Assembly (NCBI GenBank): GCA_963828715.1 | Contig: CAWHFX010000009.1 | Location: 248,001 to 312,000, forward strand | Origin: JAQGMV01 sp963828715 | GTDB taxonomy: Bacteria > Pseudomonadota > Gammaproteobacteria > Burkholderiales > SG8-41 | DNA length: 64,000 nucleotides | Direction: 5' to 3' | Part shown: in pieces, positions 1 through 8,519 of the stretch | Layout: every line of letters begins with the position of its first letter | How positions within the stretch are numbered: the first letter of the stretch is position 1 | Translations under genes and position numbers: made by a program | The notes under the pieces: model-generated | Seen by the model: the letters and a program-made list of their open reading frames with translations, nothing else | Databases searched by the model: none | What the model was told of the DNA's origin: nothing

Positions 1-217
1 ATCGAGCATTTCGGAGTTCCTGGAACGACCCGCACCTGGAACGATGCGGTGACTTTTCGGGTGCGGCTCATCTTGGTGGTGCTCGCTCGTTCGCGCGACT
101 GCCCTTCTCATTCAGAGGCAGCGGCAGGCGTTCCGATCACCGTCACCCGTGCCAAGGCGGCGGACGGCAACGGTACCAGGAGGAGTGTGCGCGGCAGGAA
201 AGCAGCCTGATTCCGGC
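1..217. other. Left-edge stretch, no gene assigned
   Basis: One plus-strand frame is open from the window edge to a stop at 208-210, but it has no recognisable domain and could be the tail of a gene outside the window or chance openness in GC-rich DNA. A perfect 6-bp inverted repeat (TCCGGC/GCCGGA) lies at 212-227. Nothing else is supported. Confidence 0.3.
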
Positions 218-227
218 TCACGCCGGA
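212..227 (-). terminator. Possible hairpin terminator
   Basis: Perfect inverted repeat TCCGGC - four bases - GCCGGA overlapping and following the stop of the small minus-strand gene at 218-433. No T-run follows, so a terminator role is only a suggestion. Confidence 0.3.
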
Positions 228-433
228 CTCGAACCCTCCGTCGAGGTCTGTTCAGCGGTCAACGCCTCGCGTCCCAATGTCGTGAGCTGAAGGCCACCCT
301 CGACCAGTTCGATCGCGAGCCCGTACTCCACCAGCTTTGCCGCGATATCAGGCGGTGGCTCGGGCTTCAGCGGAGCGTCCGTATCCAGGCGGTGCAGCCA
401 TTCGCGCTGCTCGGAAGTAAGGTTCGGGTCCAT
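218..433 (-). CDS. Small conserved hypothetical protein (71 aa)
   Basis: A 71-residue soluble protein starting MDPNLTSEQREWL. It has a charged N-terminal helix, a proline-rich stretch (KPEPPPD) and a compact C-terminal part with LVEYGLAIELVEGGLQLT, which resembles a small winged-helix end, ending in LGREAL. No signal peptide or membrane segment is seen. The ATG at 433 is preferred over a TTG eight codons upstream. The composition is protein-like and the opposite strand gives no recognisable protein. Function unknown; it stands alone, divergent from the hydrolase at 558. Confidence 0.55.
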   Translation of the reverse strand: MDPNLTSEQREWLHRLDTDAPLKPEPPPDIAAKLVEYGLAIELVEGGLQLTTLGREALTAEQTSTEGSSPA

Positions 434-557
434 GTTTGCTCGGTGTTTTTCAGTCAACTACCCTCTGCAATGGACATTCCCGCAGGCAGCCGACTGTCGC
501 GGCTTTGGGCATAATCGCGGCTTTTCTTCTCTCGAACCCGCGCCGGCCGAATCCATC

Positions 558-1754
558 ATGTCATCTACTCCCGCTCCCGAAGAACTCTCCTTCATGTACT
601 TCCCCGAGAGCTATCGCTGGTCTCATGGCCTGCTGATCGGCCTCAACGCGGCGCCGTGGGGCGGCGCGGAGATCGGAGAGATCAACCGCATCGGTTTGCG
701 CCTGCGCAGGAAGCTCGGCGACGACAAGGCGTGGCATCGCGAATGGGCACGCGAAGCGGAGAAGGTCGAACAGGCAGGCCGCGAGCGGCTTGCCGATGGC
801 AGAACGGCGAGCGCGGCCGCATACCTGCTGCGGGCAGCCAACTACTATCACGTTGGCGAGCGTTTTCTTCAGCCCAAAGCGGAAGGTCTGGAACAGTACC
901 GGCGCGGCGTCGATTGCTTCAGGGATGCGGCACGCCTGCTGAAGCGACCGCGCATCGAACACGTCGAAGTGCCCTACGAAGGCAGTTCTCTCCCCGCCCT
1001 ACTCGTCCACGCCGAGCCCGTGAGCGGGCGCAGCGGACCTGCGCCGGCGATGGTGTTCTTCGACGGTTTCGACGTGACGAAGGAGATCCAGTATTTCAAG
1101 GGTGTTCCGGATCTTGCCGAGCGCGGCATCGCGTGCCTCATCGTCGATGGACCCGGCAACGGCGAGAGTCCGCGCTTTCGCGGGCTCTACCTGCATCACG
1201 AAACGGAGCGCTATGCCACCGCGGCTTACGACTATCTCGCGCGTCGGCCCGAGATCGACGCGAAGCGCATCGGCGTGATGGCCATCAGTCTCGGCGGCTA
1301 TTACGCCCCGCGCGCGGCCGCATTCGAGCAACGCTTCGCCTGCTGCATAGCGTGGGGCGCGCAGTGGGACTACTGGGAAACCTGGAAGAAGCGCTTCGAC
1401 CTGATCGACAGCGGACAGGCCCCCTCGCTGTCGGTGCCGTGGCAGCATCTGCTCTGGATCTTCAATGTTTCGACGCGCGACGAAGCGATGCGAAAGCTCG
1501 AGGGCTTCAGGCTGGACGGCGTGGTGCAGAAGATCGCATGTCCGTTCCTTCTTCTGCACGGCGAGGGCGACGAACAGATCCCGCTCGAGATTGCCCATCG
1601 CGTTGTCGATAACGTCGGTTCGCGTGACAAGACGCTGAAGGTATTCAGCCGCGACGAAGGTGGCTATCACCACTGTCAGATCGACAACGTGAGTATCGGC
1701 GTCTCGTACATGTGGGATTGGGTACAGAACAAGTTAATACCTGCCACCGCATAA
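558..1754 (+). CDS. Alpha/beta hydrolase (2,6-dihydroxypseudooxynicotine-hydrolase-like)
   Basis: A 398-aa cytoplasmic serine hydrolase. A helical N-terminal half (about residues 1-145) precedes an alpha/beta-hydrolase core with FFDGFDVTKE, the nucleophile elbow AISLGGYY (Ser in S-L-G-G) and a late YHHCQID stretch that probably supplies the histidine; HGEGDEQIP probably holds the acid. The long helical N-terminal cap is typical of the FrsA/DUF1100 and 2,6-dihydroxypseudooxynicotine hydrolase group, which cleaves C-C bonds in diketone-like intermediates. Start is the ATG before SSTPAPEEL; frames further upstream look non-coding. A clear paralogue lies at 40024-41193 with the same GGYYAPRAAAFE segment. 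Substrate unknown. Confidence 0.85.
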   Translation: MSSTPAPEELSFMYFPESYRWSHGLLIGLNAAPWGGAEIGEINRIGLRLRRKLGDDKAWHREWAREAEKVEQAGRERLADGRTASAAAYLLRAANYYHVGERFLQPKAEGLEQYRRGVDCFRDAARLLKRPRIEHVEVPYEGSSLPALLVHAEPVSGRSGPAPAMVFFDGFDVTKEIQYFKGVPDLAERGIACLIVDGPGNGESPRFRGLYLHHETERYATAAYDYLARRPEIDAKRIGVMAISLGGYYAPRAAAFEQRFACCIAWGAQWDYWETWKKRFDLIDSGQAPSLSVPWQHLLWIFNVSTRDEAMRKLEGFRLDGVVQKIACPFLLLHGEGDEQIPLEIAHRVVDNVGSRDKTLKVFSRDEGGYHHCQIDNVSIGVSYMWDWVQNKLIPATA

Positions 1755-1858
1755 CGGTGAGCGGGGGCTGCGGAGCAGCGGGGACCCCGCGAACGTAGCT
1801 TTCGCACGCCGGTTAGAACTCACGTCCACTTGTGCGAGGGCTAAGGCGGCGGAAACAA

Positions 1859-1880
1859 GAGGCCCGCATGCGCGGGCCTC
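1859..1880. terminator. Bidirectional hairpin terminator
   Basis: Perfect 9-bp stem GAGGCCCGC / GCGGGCCTC with a 4-base loop, located between the convergent hydrolase (ends 1754) and dienelactone hydrolase (ends 1929). Position and symmetry fit a shared intrinsic terminator, although no long T-run follows. Confidence 0.6.
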
Positions 1881-1928
1881 TCCGGGCACTTCTCGGTGGC
1901 GCGCGTACTCAACGCCCACCGGTGACGT

Positions 1929-2600
1929 TCAGCCGACGTGCTTCTTCAGGAACTCGAGCGTGCGGGTACGCGCCTGCTTCGCCGCATCGGCATTGTACGA
2001 GCCACGCTGTTCGCAATTGAAACCATGGCCAGCGCCGGGATAGAAGTAGTGCGTCTGATCCTTGTGCTTGTCGGCCACCTGCTTCGCCTTGTCGAGCGGG
2101 ATCGACGCGTCGGTCTCGCCCCAGTGAAACATGACGGGGCACTTCGGCTTCTCGTCGATCAGATTCGGAATCGAACCGCCGTAGTAGGCGATCGCGCACG
2201 CGAGACCGTTCACGTTGCATGCCGACTTGAATGAGAGCGAACCACCCCAGCAGTAACCGACGATGGCGCATTTGCCGGCGGACGCGATGTGCGCCTTGGC
2301 CGCTTCGACGTCCTTCAGCGGATCGTTGAGGTTCATCTTCTGCATGAGAGTGCGTGCAAGCTCGAGGTCTGCTCCGGTGTAGCCGACGTCGAGACCCTTC
2401 TGCGCCCGGTCGAAGAAGGCCGGCGCGATGGCGAGATAGCCGTCGCTCGCATACTCGTCGGTGACACGCCGGATATGACTGTTCACGCCAAAGATTTCCA
2501 TCACGACGATGAGCGCGCCTTTCGGCTTGCCGGACGGTTCCGCAACGTAAGCATCGAACTTGTGGCCGTCGGAGGCGGTGAGCTCGACATGTTTTCCCAT
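1929..2600 (-). CDS. Dienelactone hydrolase family protein
   Basis: A 223-aa cytoplasmic alpha/beta hydrolase of the carboxymethylenebutenolidase family, which opens enol-lactones to maleylacetate-type acids in aromatic catabolism. The cysteine nucleophile lies in VGYCWGG (Cys117), the acid in HWGETDASIP and the histidine in GAGHGF; VVMEIFG carries the glutamate that pairs with the cysteine in this family. Length is normal. A strong GAGAGGAG ribosome site precedes ATG 2600. It is the last gene of a minus-strand run: aminotransferase (5790), SMP-30 lactonase (4598), Bug (3639), this gene. That context suggests a lactone-opening step after import of an organic acid. A second dienelactone hydrolase is at 34525-35268. 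Confidence 0.92.
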   Translation of the reverse strand: MGKHVELTASDGHKFDAYVAEPSGKPKGALIVVMEIFGVNSHIRRVTDEYASDGYLAIAPAFFDRAQKGLDVGYTGADLELARTLMQKMNLNDPLKDVEAAKAHIASAGKCAIVGYCWGGSLSFKSACNVNGLACAIAYYGGSIPNLIDEKPKCPVMFHWGETDASIPLDKAKQVADKHKDQTHYFYPGAGHGFNCEQRGSYNADAAKQARTRTLEFLKKHVG

Positions 2601-2670
2601 GGTCTTTTCTCCTCTCTTGAGTCAGTAAGGGACGCAATTGTGCGTCAAAAGGGCGCGCCGATGTGCAGCG

Positions 2671-3639
2671 TCATCGGGCAAGCCCGAGTTCCAGCAGTGC
2701 GTTGCGCGTGTGATCGTACTGTGATTCGAGATACTTCTGAAGCTCGGCGCCTCTGAGCGGCGGCGCCGTGACGTCGTTCTTCATCATCCAGGCCTTCCAC
2801 TCCTCGCCGGCAAACGCGCGGGCCAGCGCATTCTCCCAGAACGCGATCTGCGCGCTTGCGATTCCCTTCGCGCCGAATACCGTGCGCCACGATTCGAGAA
2901 TCGGGGCGTCGATGCCCTCTTCGACGAGCGTCGGCACGTCCGATATCGCGCCCGGCCTGCGTTTCGGCGCATTGATCGCGAGCATGCGCAGTTGCCCGGC
3001 TACGACAGGCGGGGTCGATCCAGCTGCGGACGATACCGCAGCCTGAATGTGACCGCCCATCAGCGCTGTCGTTGCTTCCGCGCTCGTCTTGTAGACCACG
3101 AGCTTCAGGCGCTTCGGGTCGGCGCCGCCGGCCTTGGCGGCAGCTGCGAGTACTGCGTGGGACGTGCCGCCGCGTGCGACTACGCTGAAGGCGACCGAAT
3201 CGGGGTCGGCTTTCAGACGCGCCAGGAGGTCGTGCATCGTCTTGAACGGCGAGTTCGCCGGCACCATGAACGCGCTGTAATCGATGAACGCCAGCGCGAG
3301 CGCCGGAAAGTCGCCGTACCGCGCCTGCGTCAATCCCTGTATCTGATTGGTGAAGAGCGTCGATGTAGCCTGCAGCAGGAAATGTGGGTCGTTCGGATGC
3401 TGCGCGAGATACGCGACGGAGAGCGCCTGGTTTCCGCCCGGCTTGTTGACGACGAGGATCGGTGTCGTTACGAGCTTCTGATCCTGCAGCATCTTCGCCA
3501 TGAGACGCGCGACGGCGTCGTTGCCGCCGCCCGGTGCGGTGGGCAGGATGATTTCGACCTGCTTCTCCGGCCGCCATGCGGGTTGCGCCTGCGCGTGGGC
3601 GAGCCATGCGAGACCCGCGAGTGCAAGCGCAATCTTCAT
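2671..3639 (-). CDS. Bug/TctC-family tripartite tricarboxylate transporter substrate-binding protein
   Basis: A 322-aa exported protein. Signal peptide about residues 1-18 (MKIALALAGLAWLAHAQAQ), then the Bug fold with KQVEIILPTAPGGGNDAVAR, the ligand-loop signature of the family. Bug proteins bind carboxylates or amides in the periplasm and normally hand them to a TctA/TctB membrane pair, neither of which is in this window. This copy is one of the more divergent ones: the usual VVDNRPG is VVNKPGG and the PDGYT motif is absent. It lies between the dienelactone hydrolase and the SMP-30 gene on the same strand with 56-70 bp gaps, so it probably belongs to their operon. Confidence 0.9.
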   Translation of the reverse strand: MKIALALAGLAWLAHAQAQPAWRPEKQVEIILPTAPGGGNDAVARLMAKMLQDQKLVTTPILVVNKPGGNQALSVAYLAQHPNDPHFLLQATSTLFTNQIQGLTQARYGDFPALALAFIDYSAFMVPANSPFKTMHDLLARLKADPDSVAFSVVARGGTSHAVLAAAAKAGGADPKRLKLVVYKTSAEATTALMGGHIQAAVSSAAGSTPPVVAGQLRMLAINAPKRRPGAISDVPTLVEEGIDAPILESWRTVFGAKGIASAQIAFWENALARAFAGEEWKAWMMKNDVTAPPLRGAELQKYLESQYDHTRNALLELGLAR

Positions 3640-3695
3640 GCTGTTACGCGATCGGGACGGACCCGTGCTTCCAGCGTCTGTCCCGTCTGTTGCGC

Positions 3696-4598
3696 TTATT
3701 TGCCGCGCACCTTGTACCAGGGGTGCGGATTGCCCGGTACCTTCGTTCGCAAGGTGTAGACCGAGGTGTGCGCGCAGCAGAACAGCGTACGCAGGTCAGC
3801 GCCGCCGAAAGCAAAATTCACCGACTGCTCGGGGAACTCGATGATGCCGACGCGCTTGCCGTCAGGCGCAAAGACCCATATTCCACCCGGTCCCGTACAG
3901 TAGACGCGTCCGAGGCTGTCCACCTTGAGGCCATCCGGAACGCCCGGCCGGTCGCCCTCGTTCATGTCCGCGAAAATACGGCGGCGAATGAAGTTACCCG
4001 CCGCGTCGAGCTCGAGCGCATGAATGTACTTCGAAGAACGCGTGTTCGCGACATACAGCGTGCGCTCGTCGGGTGAAAACGCGAGGCCGTTCGGATACTC
4101 GCAGTTCGCGATCTGACTCACCGTGCCGTCCGGCGTCACACGATAGACGGCAGCGCCGTCCCACGTATTGTTCACGCCCTCCGGACCGGGTATCTCGCGC
4201 TTCCCATAGGGAACACGCTTCGCAGGATCGGTGAAGAAGAGTGCGCCGCTCGAATGGCACACGATATCGTTGGGGCGATTGAAGCGTCCGCCGTTATAGC
4301 GCTCGGCGACCGGCTCGAATTTACCGTCGGGCGTGAGGCGGCTGACGCGGCGTGCGCCTCCTTCGCATATGACGACACGGCCCTGCAGATCGAACGTCGT
4401 CCCGTTGCCCTCCTGCGTCTGGGCGACGAGCTCGGCCTTCTGGCCGGGCGTGACGCGATGCAGCCTGTTCACGCGCAGGTCCACGAAATAGTAGAACCCG
4501 TCGGGGTGCCAGAGTGGTCCTTCGGTGAATGTAAAGCCCGTCGCCAGACGTTCGGCCTCCGTCGTCTCGAGTATGTCGGGAATGTCTTTGTTGCTCAT
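3696..4598 (-). CDS. SMP-30/gluconolactonase family beta-propeller
   Basis: A 300-aa protein of the SMP-30/gluconolactonase/LRE family, metal-dependent lactone hydrolases with a six-bladed propeller. Diagnostic stretches are ATGFTFTEGPLWHPDGF (metal glutamate in EGP), RFNRPNDIVCHSSG (metal asparagine), YPNGLAFSPDERTLYV and GVPDGLKVDSLGRVY (metal aspartate in PDG). No signal peptide, so probably cytoplasmic. ATG 4598 has a GAGAGGAG site just upstream, so the longer open frame is ignored. The gene follows the aminotransferase by 22 bp and precedes the Bug gene, suggesting that a lactone is the operon's substrate or intermediate. Confidence 0.9.
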   Translation of the reverse strand: MSNKDIPDILETTEAERLATGFTFTEGPLWHPDGFYYFVDLRVNRLHRVTPGQKAELVAQTQEGNGTTFDLQGRVVICEGGARRVSRLTPDGKFEPVAERYNGGRFNRPNDIVCHSSGALFFTDPAKRVPYGKREIPGPEGVNNTWDGAAVYRVTPDGTVSQIANCEYPNGLAFSPDERTLYVANTRSSKYIHALELDAAGNFIRRRIFADMNEGDRPGVPDGLKVDSLGRVYCTGPGGIWVFAPDGKRVGIIEFPEQSVNFAFGGADLRTLFCCAHTSVYTLRTKVPGNPHPWYKVRGK

Positions 4599-4620
4599 GC
4601 TTTCTCCTCTCGCTCCTGAA

Positions 4621-5790
4621 TCAGCGAATCGCAGCCGCAGGCTTGCGACGCGACTCGGTGACGATCGCATCCACCGCGCGCTCGATGTCCTGCTCGTTAT
4701 TGAAGAACGACATGGACAGACGCAGCGCACCGTCCTTCACATTGACGATCACCCGATGTTTCTCGCGCAAGGTCGTCATCAACGCATCGGTATCGGGCAC
4801 GAGCACGTTCACGATGTGTGAACGCTCGTCCCAGTTCTCCGGGGTCGTCGTCCTGAGCCCTTTGCTCTCGAGCACACGCATGCACGTCGACGTAAGCTCG
4901 CGCACTCGGGCCTCGATCGCCGGAAGACCGATCGACTGCAGAAATTCGGCGCCGCGCCTCAGCACGCGCACACCCAGGAAATTCGGATTGCCGCCTTCGA
5001 ATCGATGAGCAACGCGCATGTAGTCGAACTGGCTATTCGCATGCGTCTGCGCCTGCACGGCAGCGGCGGGTGCCGGCGCCTTGATGAAAGGCGTGCGCAG
5101 CTCGTTGACGAGATCCTCGCGGCACCACACGACGCCCGAGCCCGTCAATCCGAACAGGTGCTTGTGGCCGCCCATCGAAACGATGTCCGCACCGAGCCCC
5201 GGCACAGACGTGGCGAGGATGCCAACGCCCTGCACGCCATCCACCACCAGTCGCACGTTGCGCTCGCGACAGACTTTTCCGAGCGCAGGCAGATCCACTC
5301 GATAACCATTGCCGTACGTGACATACGCTGTCGATACCACGCGCGTGCGCGAGTCCATCTTCGCGAGAAATGATTCGAGCGGAAGCCGGTGGTCTCGATG
5401 CTCGGCGAAGCGAATCTCCACGCCTTTCGCTTCCCAGTGCTTCCAGACCCAGATGTTCGCGACATGCTCCATATTCGTGAGCACGATGTTGTCGCCGGCG
5501 TGGAGATCGAATCCGTTCGCGGCGATGTACAGGCCTTCTGTCGTGTTCTTCGTAAATGCGATTTCTTCGGTCCTGGCACCCAGCAGACGAGCGATGACAC
5601 TGCGCGTTTCCGCGACGTTCAGCGCAGACCACGCATCGGCGCCCGCATTCTGGTACACGTCGTGCGTATATTCGTGCAGCGCCTGCTCCTGGCAGCGCGG
5701 CGGCACCGTTTTCCTGGCGTTGTCGAGATAGGTCCAGTGTTCGAGCGTCGGGAATTGCTCGCGAAGCTTGTTCCAATCCGGTTGCGTCAT
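4621..5790 (-). CDS. Aminotransferase class V-fold PLP enzyme
   Basis: A 389-aa PLP enzyme of fold type I, class V (cysteine desulfurase/isopenicillin-N epimerase group). Visible features: TYLDNARKTVPP near the N-terminus, the aspartate that holds the PLP pyridine nitrogen in VVDGVQGVG (Asp184) and the Schiff-base lysine in GGHKHLFGLTG (Lys210). It lacks the long flexible cysteine loop of IscS/SufS, so a desulfurase role is unlikely; such stand-alone class V members act as epimerases, lyases or transaminases. ATG 5790 is preferred over a start 30 codons upstream. It is the first gene of the operon leading to the SMP-30, Bug and dienelactone hydrolase genes. Exact substrate unknown. Confidence 0.85.
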   Translation of the reverse strand: MTQPDWNKLREQFPTLEHWTYLDNARKTVPPRCQEQALHEYTHDVYQNAGADAWSALNVAETRSVIARLLGARTEEIAFTKNTTEGLYIAANGFDLHAGDNIVLTNMEHVANIWVWKHWEAKGVEIRFAEHRDHRLPLESFLAKMDSRTRVVSTAYVTYGNGYRVDLPALGKVCRERNVRLVVDGVQGVGILATSVPGLGADIVSMGGHKHLFGLTGSGVVWCREDLVNELRTPFIKAPAPAAAVQAQTHANSQFDYMRVAHRFEGGNPNFLGVRVLRRGAEFLQSIGLPAIEARVRELTSTCMRVLESKGLRTTTPENWDERSHIVNVLVPDTDALMTTLREKHRVIVNVKDGALRLSMSFFNNEQDIERAVDAIVTESRRKPAAAIR

Positions 5791-5934
5791 GCCGAAGCGC
5801 TCCTGCCTGCGGGGAGAGCGAACGTAACACAGACGCACCGTAGCGTGCACGAGCGCATCAGAACCGTGCAGCGTAAACACGAACGTGGTTTTTCAACCAC
5901 CATAGAATGGACTCTTTTGCGAACGGGACATGAG

Positions 5935-6927
5935 ATGAACACGCGGGCAAGTGCGGCCATGGCCGTGCTGCTGTTATCGATCGTGACTGCAACAGCCGTA
6001 TCGGCGCAGCCGGCGTCGAGAGGCGATACGTACCCCAGCAAACCGATCCGGCTCATCGTGCCCTTCGGTCCGGGCGGCGGGTCCGACTACGTGGGCCGTC
6101 TCGTCGGCCAGAAGCTTTCGGAACAGACCGGGCAGACGGTGGTCGTGGACAACCGGCCCGGCGCGGCGTCACTGGTCGGCACCGAGATCGTCGCTCGTTC
6201 AGCGCCGGACGGTTACACGCTGTGCCTCTGCGATGTCGGCTTCACCATCAACCCCGCCTATTATCGCAAGACGAGCTACGATGCGTTGCGCGATTTCGAT
6301 CCTGTGACCGTAATCGCGGAAACGCCCTACATCCTCATCGTGAATCCGGGCCTGCCGTACGCCGGAAGTCTCAAGCAATTCGTAGCGGCGGCAAAAGCGC
6401 AGCCGGGAAAGATAAACATCGGCTCGTCCGGCAGCGGCAGCGGGACTCATTTCTCAGGAGAACTCTTCAAACTCGCGACCGGCATCGATCTCACCCACGT
6501 GCCCTACAAGAGCGCAGGGCTCTCGACGACCGATGTCGCGTCGGGGCAGATCCAGTCGTCGATGAGCACGCCGCCTGCATCGCTGGGGCTCGTGAAAGCG
6601 GGCCGCGTGAAGATCCTCGCGTCCGCGGGTGCGAAGCGCAGTGCGCTTCTACCGGACGTGCCGACGTTCGCCGAAAGCGGCGTGTCCGGCGTGCTCGTGA
6701 CCAACTGGTACAGCATCATGTCGGTCGCAGGCACGCCCAAACCGGTGCTGCGGCGATTGCACGAGGAGCTGACGAAAGCGATCGCTTCACCCGACATGCG
6801 CGAACGGCTCGCGTCCGGCGCGCTCGAGCCCGCCCCGAACACGCCTGAGGAGTTCAGGAAACTCATCGCGGCTGAAGTTCAGCGGTGGCAGCGGGTGATG
6901 AAGGAGGGGAAGATCCAGCAGGAGTGA
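5935..6927 (+). CDS. Bug/TctC-family substrate-binding protein
   Basis: A 330-aa periplasmic binding protein. Signal peptide about residues 1-26 (cleavage near AVSAQ), then YPSKPIRLIVPFGPGGGSD, VVVDNRPGAASLVG and SAPDGYTL, the three standard Bug signatures. Start is the ATG at 5935; the open frame extends far upstream antisense to the aminotransferase gene and is not used. It is divergent from the aminotransferase operon with about 145 bp between them, so the gap probably holds both promoters, and it stands alone. Ligand unknown. Confidence 0.92.
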   Translation: MNTRASAAMAVLLLSIVTATAVSAQPASRGDTYPSKPIRLIVPFGPGGGSDYVGRLVGQKLSEQTGQTVVVDNRPGAASLVGTEIVARSAPDGYTLCLCDVGFTINPAYYRKTSYDALRDFDPVTVIAETPYILIVNPGLPYAGSLKQFVAAAKAQPGKINIGSSGSGSGTHFSGELFKLATGIDLTHVPYKSAGLSTTDVASGQIQSSMSTPPASLGLVKAGRVKILASAGAKRSALLPDVPTFAESGVSGVLVTNWYSIMSVAGTPKPVLRRLHEELTKAIASPDMRERLASGALEPAPNTPEEFRKLIAAEVQRWQRVMKEGKIQQE

Positions 6928-6969
6928 GGGCAAACGACGAACAAGGTGAGTTCGCTGGCTGTATTCGCG

Positions 6970-7359
6970 TCAGGACCCCGCACCGAGTAACGCACGCAAT
7001 ATTGCCATCAAACGATCGATGTCCAGCGGCTTGTGGAGAAAGGCCAGCGCACCGGAAAGAACCCCAAGCTGCGGTGAGCGTGCGTCGTCCGCGCCGGTCA
7101 GAACGACTACGGGGATGTGCGGCCTGAGCCGGGTTAGGGCTTCGAATACGTTGAGACCAGTCATCCCCGGCAGTTCCAGGTCGAGGATGACGCAGTCCGG
7201 CTCGAAAGACGGTTCCCCCTCGATCGCTGTCATGAACTCGCGACCGCAGGTAAACGAGTTCACGGCGAGCCCATACGATGCGGCAAGCCGCCGTATCGAC
7301 CGGCAAACGAGAACGTCATCGTCCACGATCGCGACGATCGCGCCCTGTTCCGGCTTCAT
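6970..7359 (-). CDS. Orphan response-regulator receiver protein
   Basis: A 129-aa stand-alone CheY-like receiver with no output domain. Acidic pocket VDDD (Asp13/Asp14), phospho-acceptor in VILDLELPG (Asp60), switch Thr88 in VLTG and the conserved Lys110 in HKPLD. The sequence style (LELPGMTGLNVFEAL) matches the receivers of FixJ/NarL-type regulators, so it may be a loose receiver that competes for or relays phosphate. No histidine kinase is in the window. It lies 52 bp downstream of the FNR-type regulator on the same strand, and a second orphan receiver is at 8520-9014. Confidence 0.88.
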   Translation of the reverse strand: MKPEQGAIVAIVDDDVLVCRSIRRLAASYGLAVNSFTCGREFMTAIEGEPSFEPDCVILDLELPGMTGLNVFEALTRLRPHIPVVVLTGADDARSPQLGVLSGALAFLHKPLDIDRLMAILRALLGAGS

Positions 7360-7411
7360 ATCAGCGAACGGATACGCGGTCAGAGATTTCGGCTGCGCAT
7401 TGGCCCGGCAC

Positions 7412-8206
7412 TCAGTAGCCGACGAGCTTGCGCAACCCGGGCACATCTTTCACTTGCACTTCACGCCCCTGCACCTCGATAACACGGTCGTGCTGCAAGC
7501 GCGAGAACAGCCGGGACACCGTCTCGACCGTAAGGCCGAGGTAGCTGGCTATTTCCTGACGCATCATACGCATGTTGAAACGACTACTCGCGTAACCAAG
7601 CCTCTGATGACGATCGGAAAGGGCCACCAGGAATGCGGCGAGGCGTTGTTCTGCGCTCATGCTGCCGAGACGTAGCATGAGGCCGCGGTCGCGCACGATA
7701 TCCCCGCTCAAGGCGCGCAGCAGGTGCTCTTGCAGTCTGGGTATGCGCAACGTGAGTCGCGTGAGCGCCGCATATGGAAGCACGCAGACATCCGAGTCCT
7801 CCAACGCGACAGCACCGTAGCCATGGACGCGTCCATTGATTGCATCGAGACCCAATATGTCACCGGGCAAGTGCAGTCCGGTGACTTTCTCGTTTTCTGC
7901 TCCGACTGCTCCAACGCTCTTGAATGCACCGCTGCGAACGACATAGAGGGACTTAAGAATGTCCCCTTGCCGGTAGAGCGCAGCGCCTCGCACAGTCTTC
8001 CGTTTCTCGCGTATCAGCTCATCGAGTTCGATCAGCTCGTCGTCGCGCAAGTTGGACGGCAGGCACACATTCCGCACGTAGCAGTTCGAGCACGAATACT
8101 CGCGGTCTATGGCTTGCGCCGACAAGGCCTCCACGTGCCACGTCACTGCGATATCTGCATTCGCCGGTGCTGTCTTGGACTGCAACGGCAGTATCCCAAC
8201 GCTCAT
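7412..8206 (-). CDS. FNR-type Crp-family transcriptional regulator with Fe-S cysteines
   Basis: A 264-aa cytoplasmic regulator. Cysteines 39, 42 and 48 (CSNCYVRNVC) plus Cys141 (DSDVCVLPY) match the four ligands of the oxygen-labile [4Fe-4S] cluster of FNR/Anr. A cAMP-binding-like beta-roll follows (about 60-150), then the dimer helix and a helix-turn-helix with the FNR recognition residues Glu228, Ser231, Arg232 (ETVSR). It should activate or repress genes at TTGAT-N4-ATCAA sites when oxygen is low. It is followed by an orphan receiver gene and preceded by the small gene 8265-8441 and another receiver gene, all on the minus strand, suggesting a local redox/phosphorelay regulatory cluster. 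Confidence 0.92.
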   Translation of the reverse strand: MSVGILPLQSKTAPANADIAVTWHVEALSAQAIDREYSCSNCYVRNVCLPSNLRDDELIELDELIREKRKTVRGAALYRQGDILKSLYVVRSGAFKSVGAVGAENEKVTGLHLPGDILGLDAINGRVHGYGAVALEDSDVCVLPYAALTRLTLRIPRLQEHLLRALSGDIVRDRGLMLRLGSMSAEQRLAAFLVALSDRHQRLGYASSRFNMRMMRQEIASYLGLTVETVSRLFSRLQHDRVIEVQGREVQVKDVPGLRKLVGY

Positions 8207-8264
8207 TTGCTAGCGTCCCTCCACTGGAGTCGGTGCGGTGAGACACAGGGCCAGCCGGACACAA

Positions 8265-8441
8265 TCATTCGGCGTGAATTTCGTTGAGTGCTTCATTTGT
8301 GAATATCGCATACTCGCTGATTACGGTTTGGCACGCAGCGGCGCGTTCGACGTTTCCCTCTCGGAATGCAGCCTGCAACTGGTGTTGCCAGAATGTCAGT
8401 CGATCGTTCGCGATCCGCAGCAAAGCGTAATTTGAAGTCAT
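8265..8441 (-). CDS. Small hypothetical protein (58 aa)
   Basis: A predicted 58-aa mostly helical protein, MTSNYALLRIANDRL to EALNEIHAE, with balanced amphipathic composition and no signal peptide. The ATG at 8441 is chosen; the frame is open 26 codons further up to a GTG immediately after the stop of the receiver gene (8520), so a coupled longer form is possible. It lies between an orphan receiver gene and the FNR-type gene on the same strand. No family recognised. Confidence 0.5.
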   Translation of the reverse strand: MTSNYALLRIANDRLTFWQHQLQAAFREGNVERAAACQTVISEYAIFTNEALNEIHAE

Positions 8442-8519
8442 CTGTTTGCCATATATCCGATGAGGATTGATATCAGTAGCTTCTGCTACTCCGTTGCGAC
8501 TGCTGAATTGAGCCACCAC

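Noticed and set aside
220..240. GGTTCGAGTCC on the minus strand looks like a tRNA T-arm
   Set aside because: The flanking bases do not form the five-pair T stem, and no anticodon or acceptor stem fits. It is the 3' end of the small gene at 218-433.
4731..5389. Long plus-strand frames antisense to the aminotransferase gene
   Set aside because: These are shadow frames. The minus strand shows a complete PLP enzyme with its lysine and aspartate.
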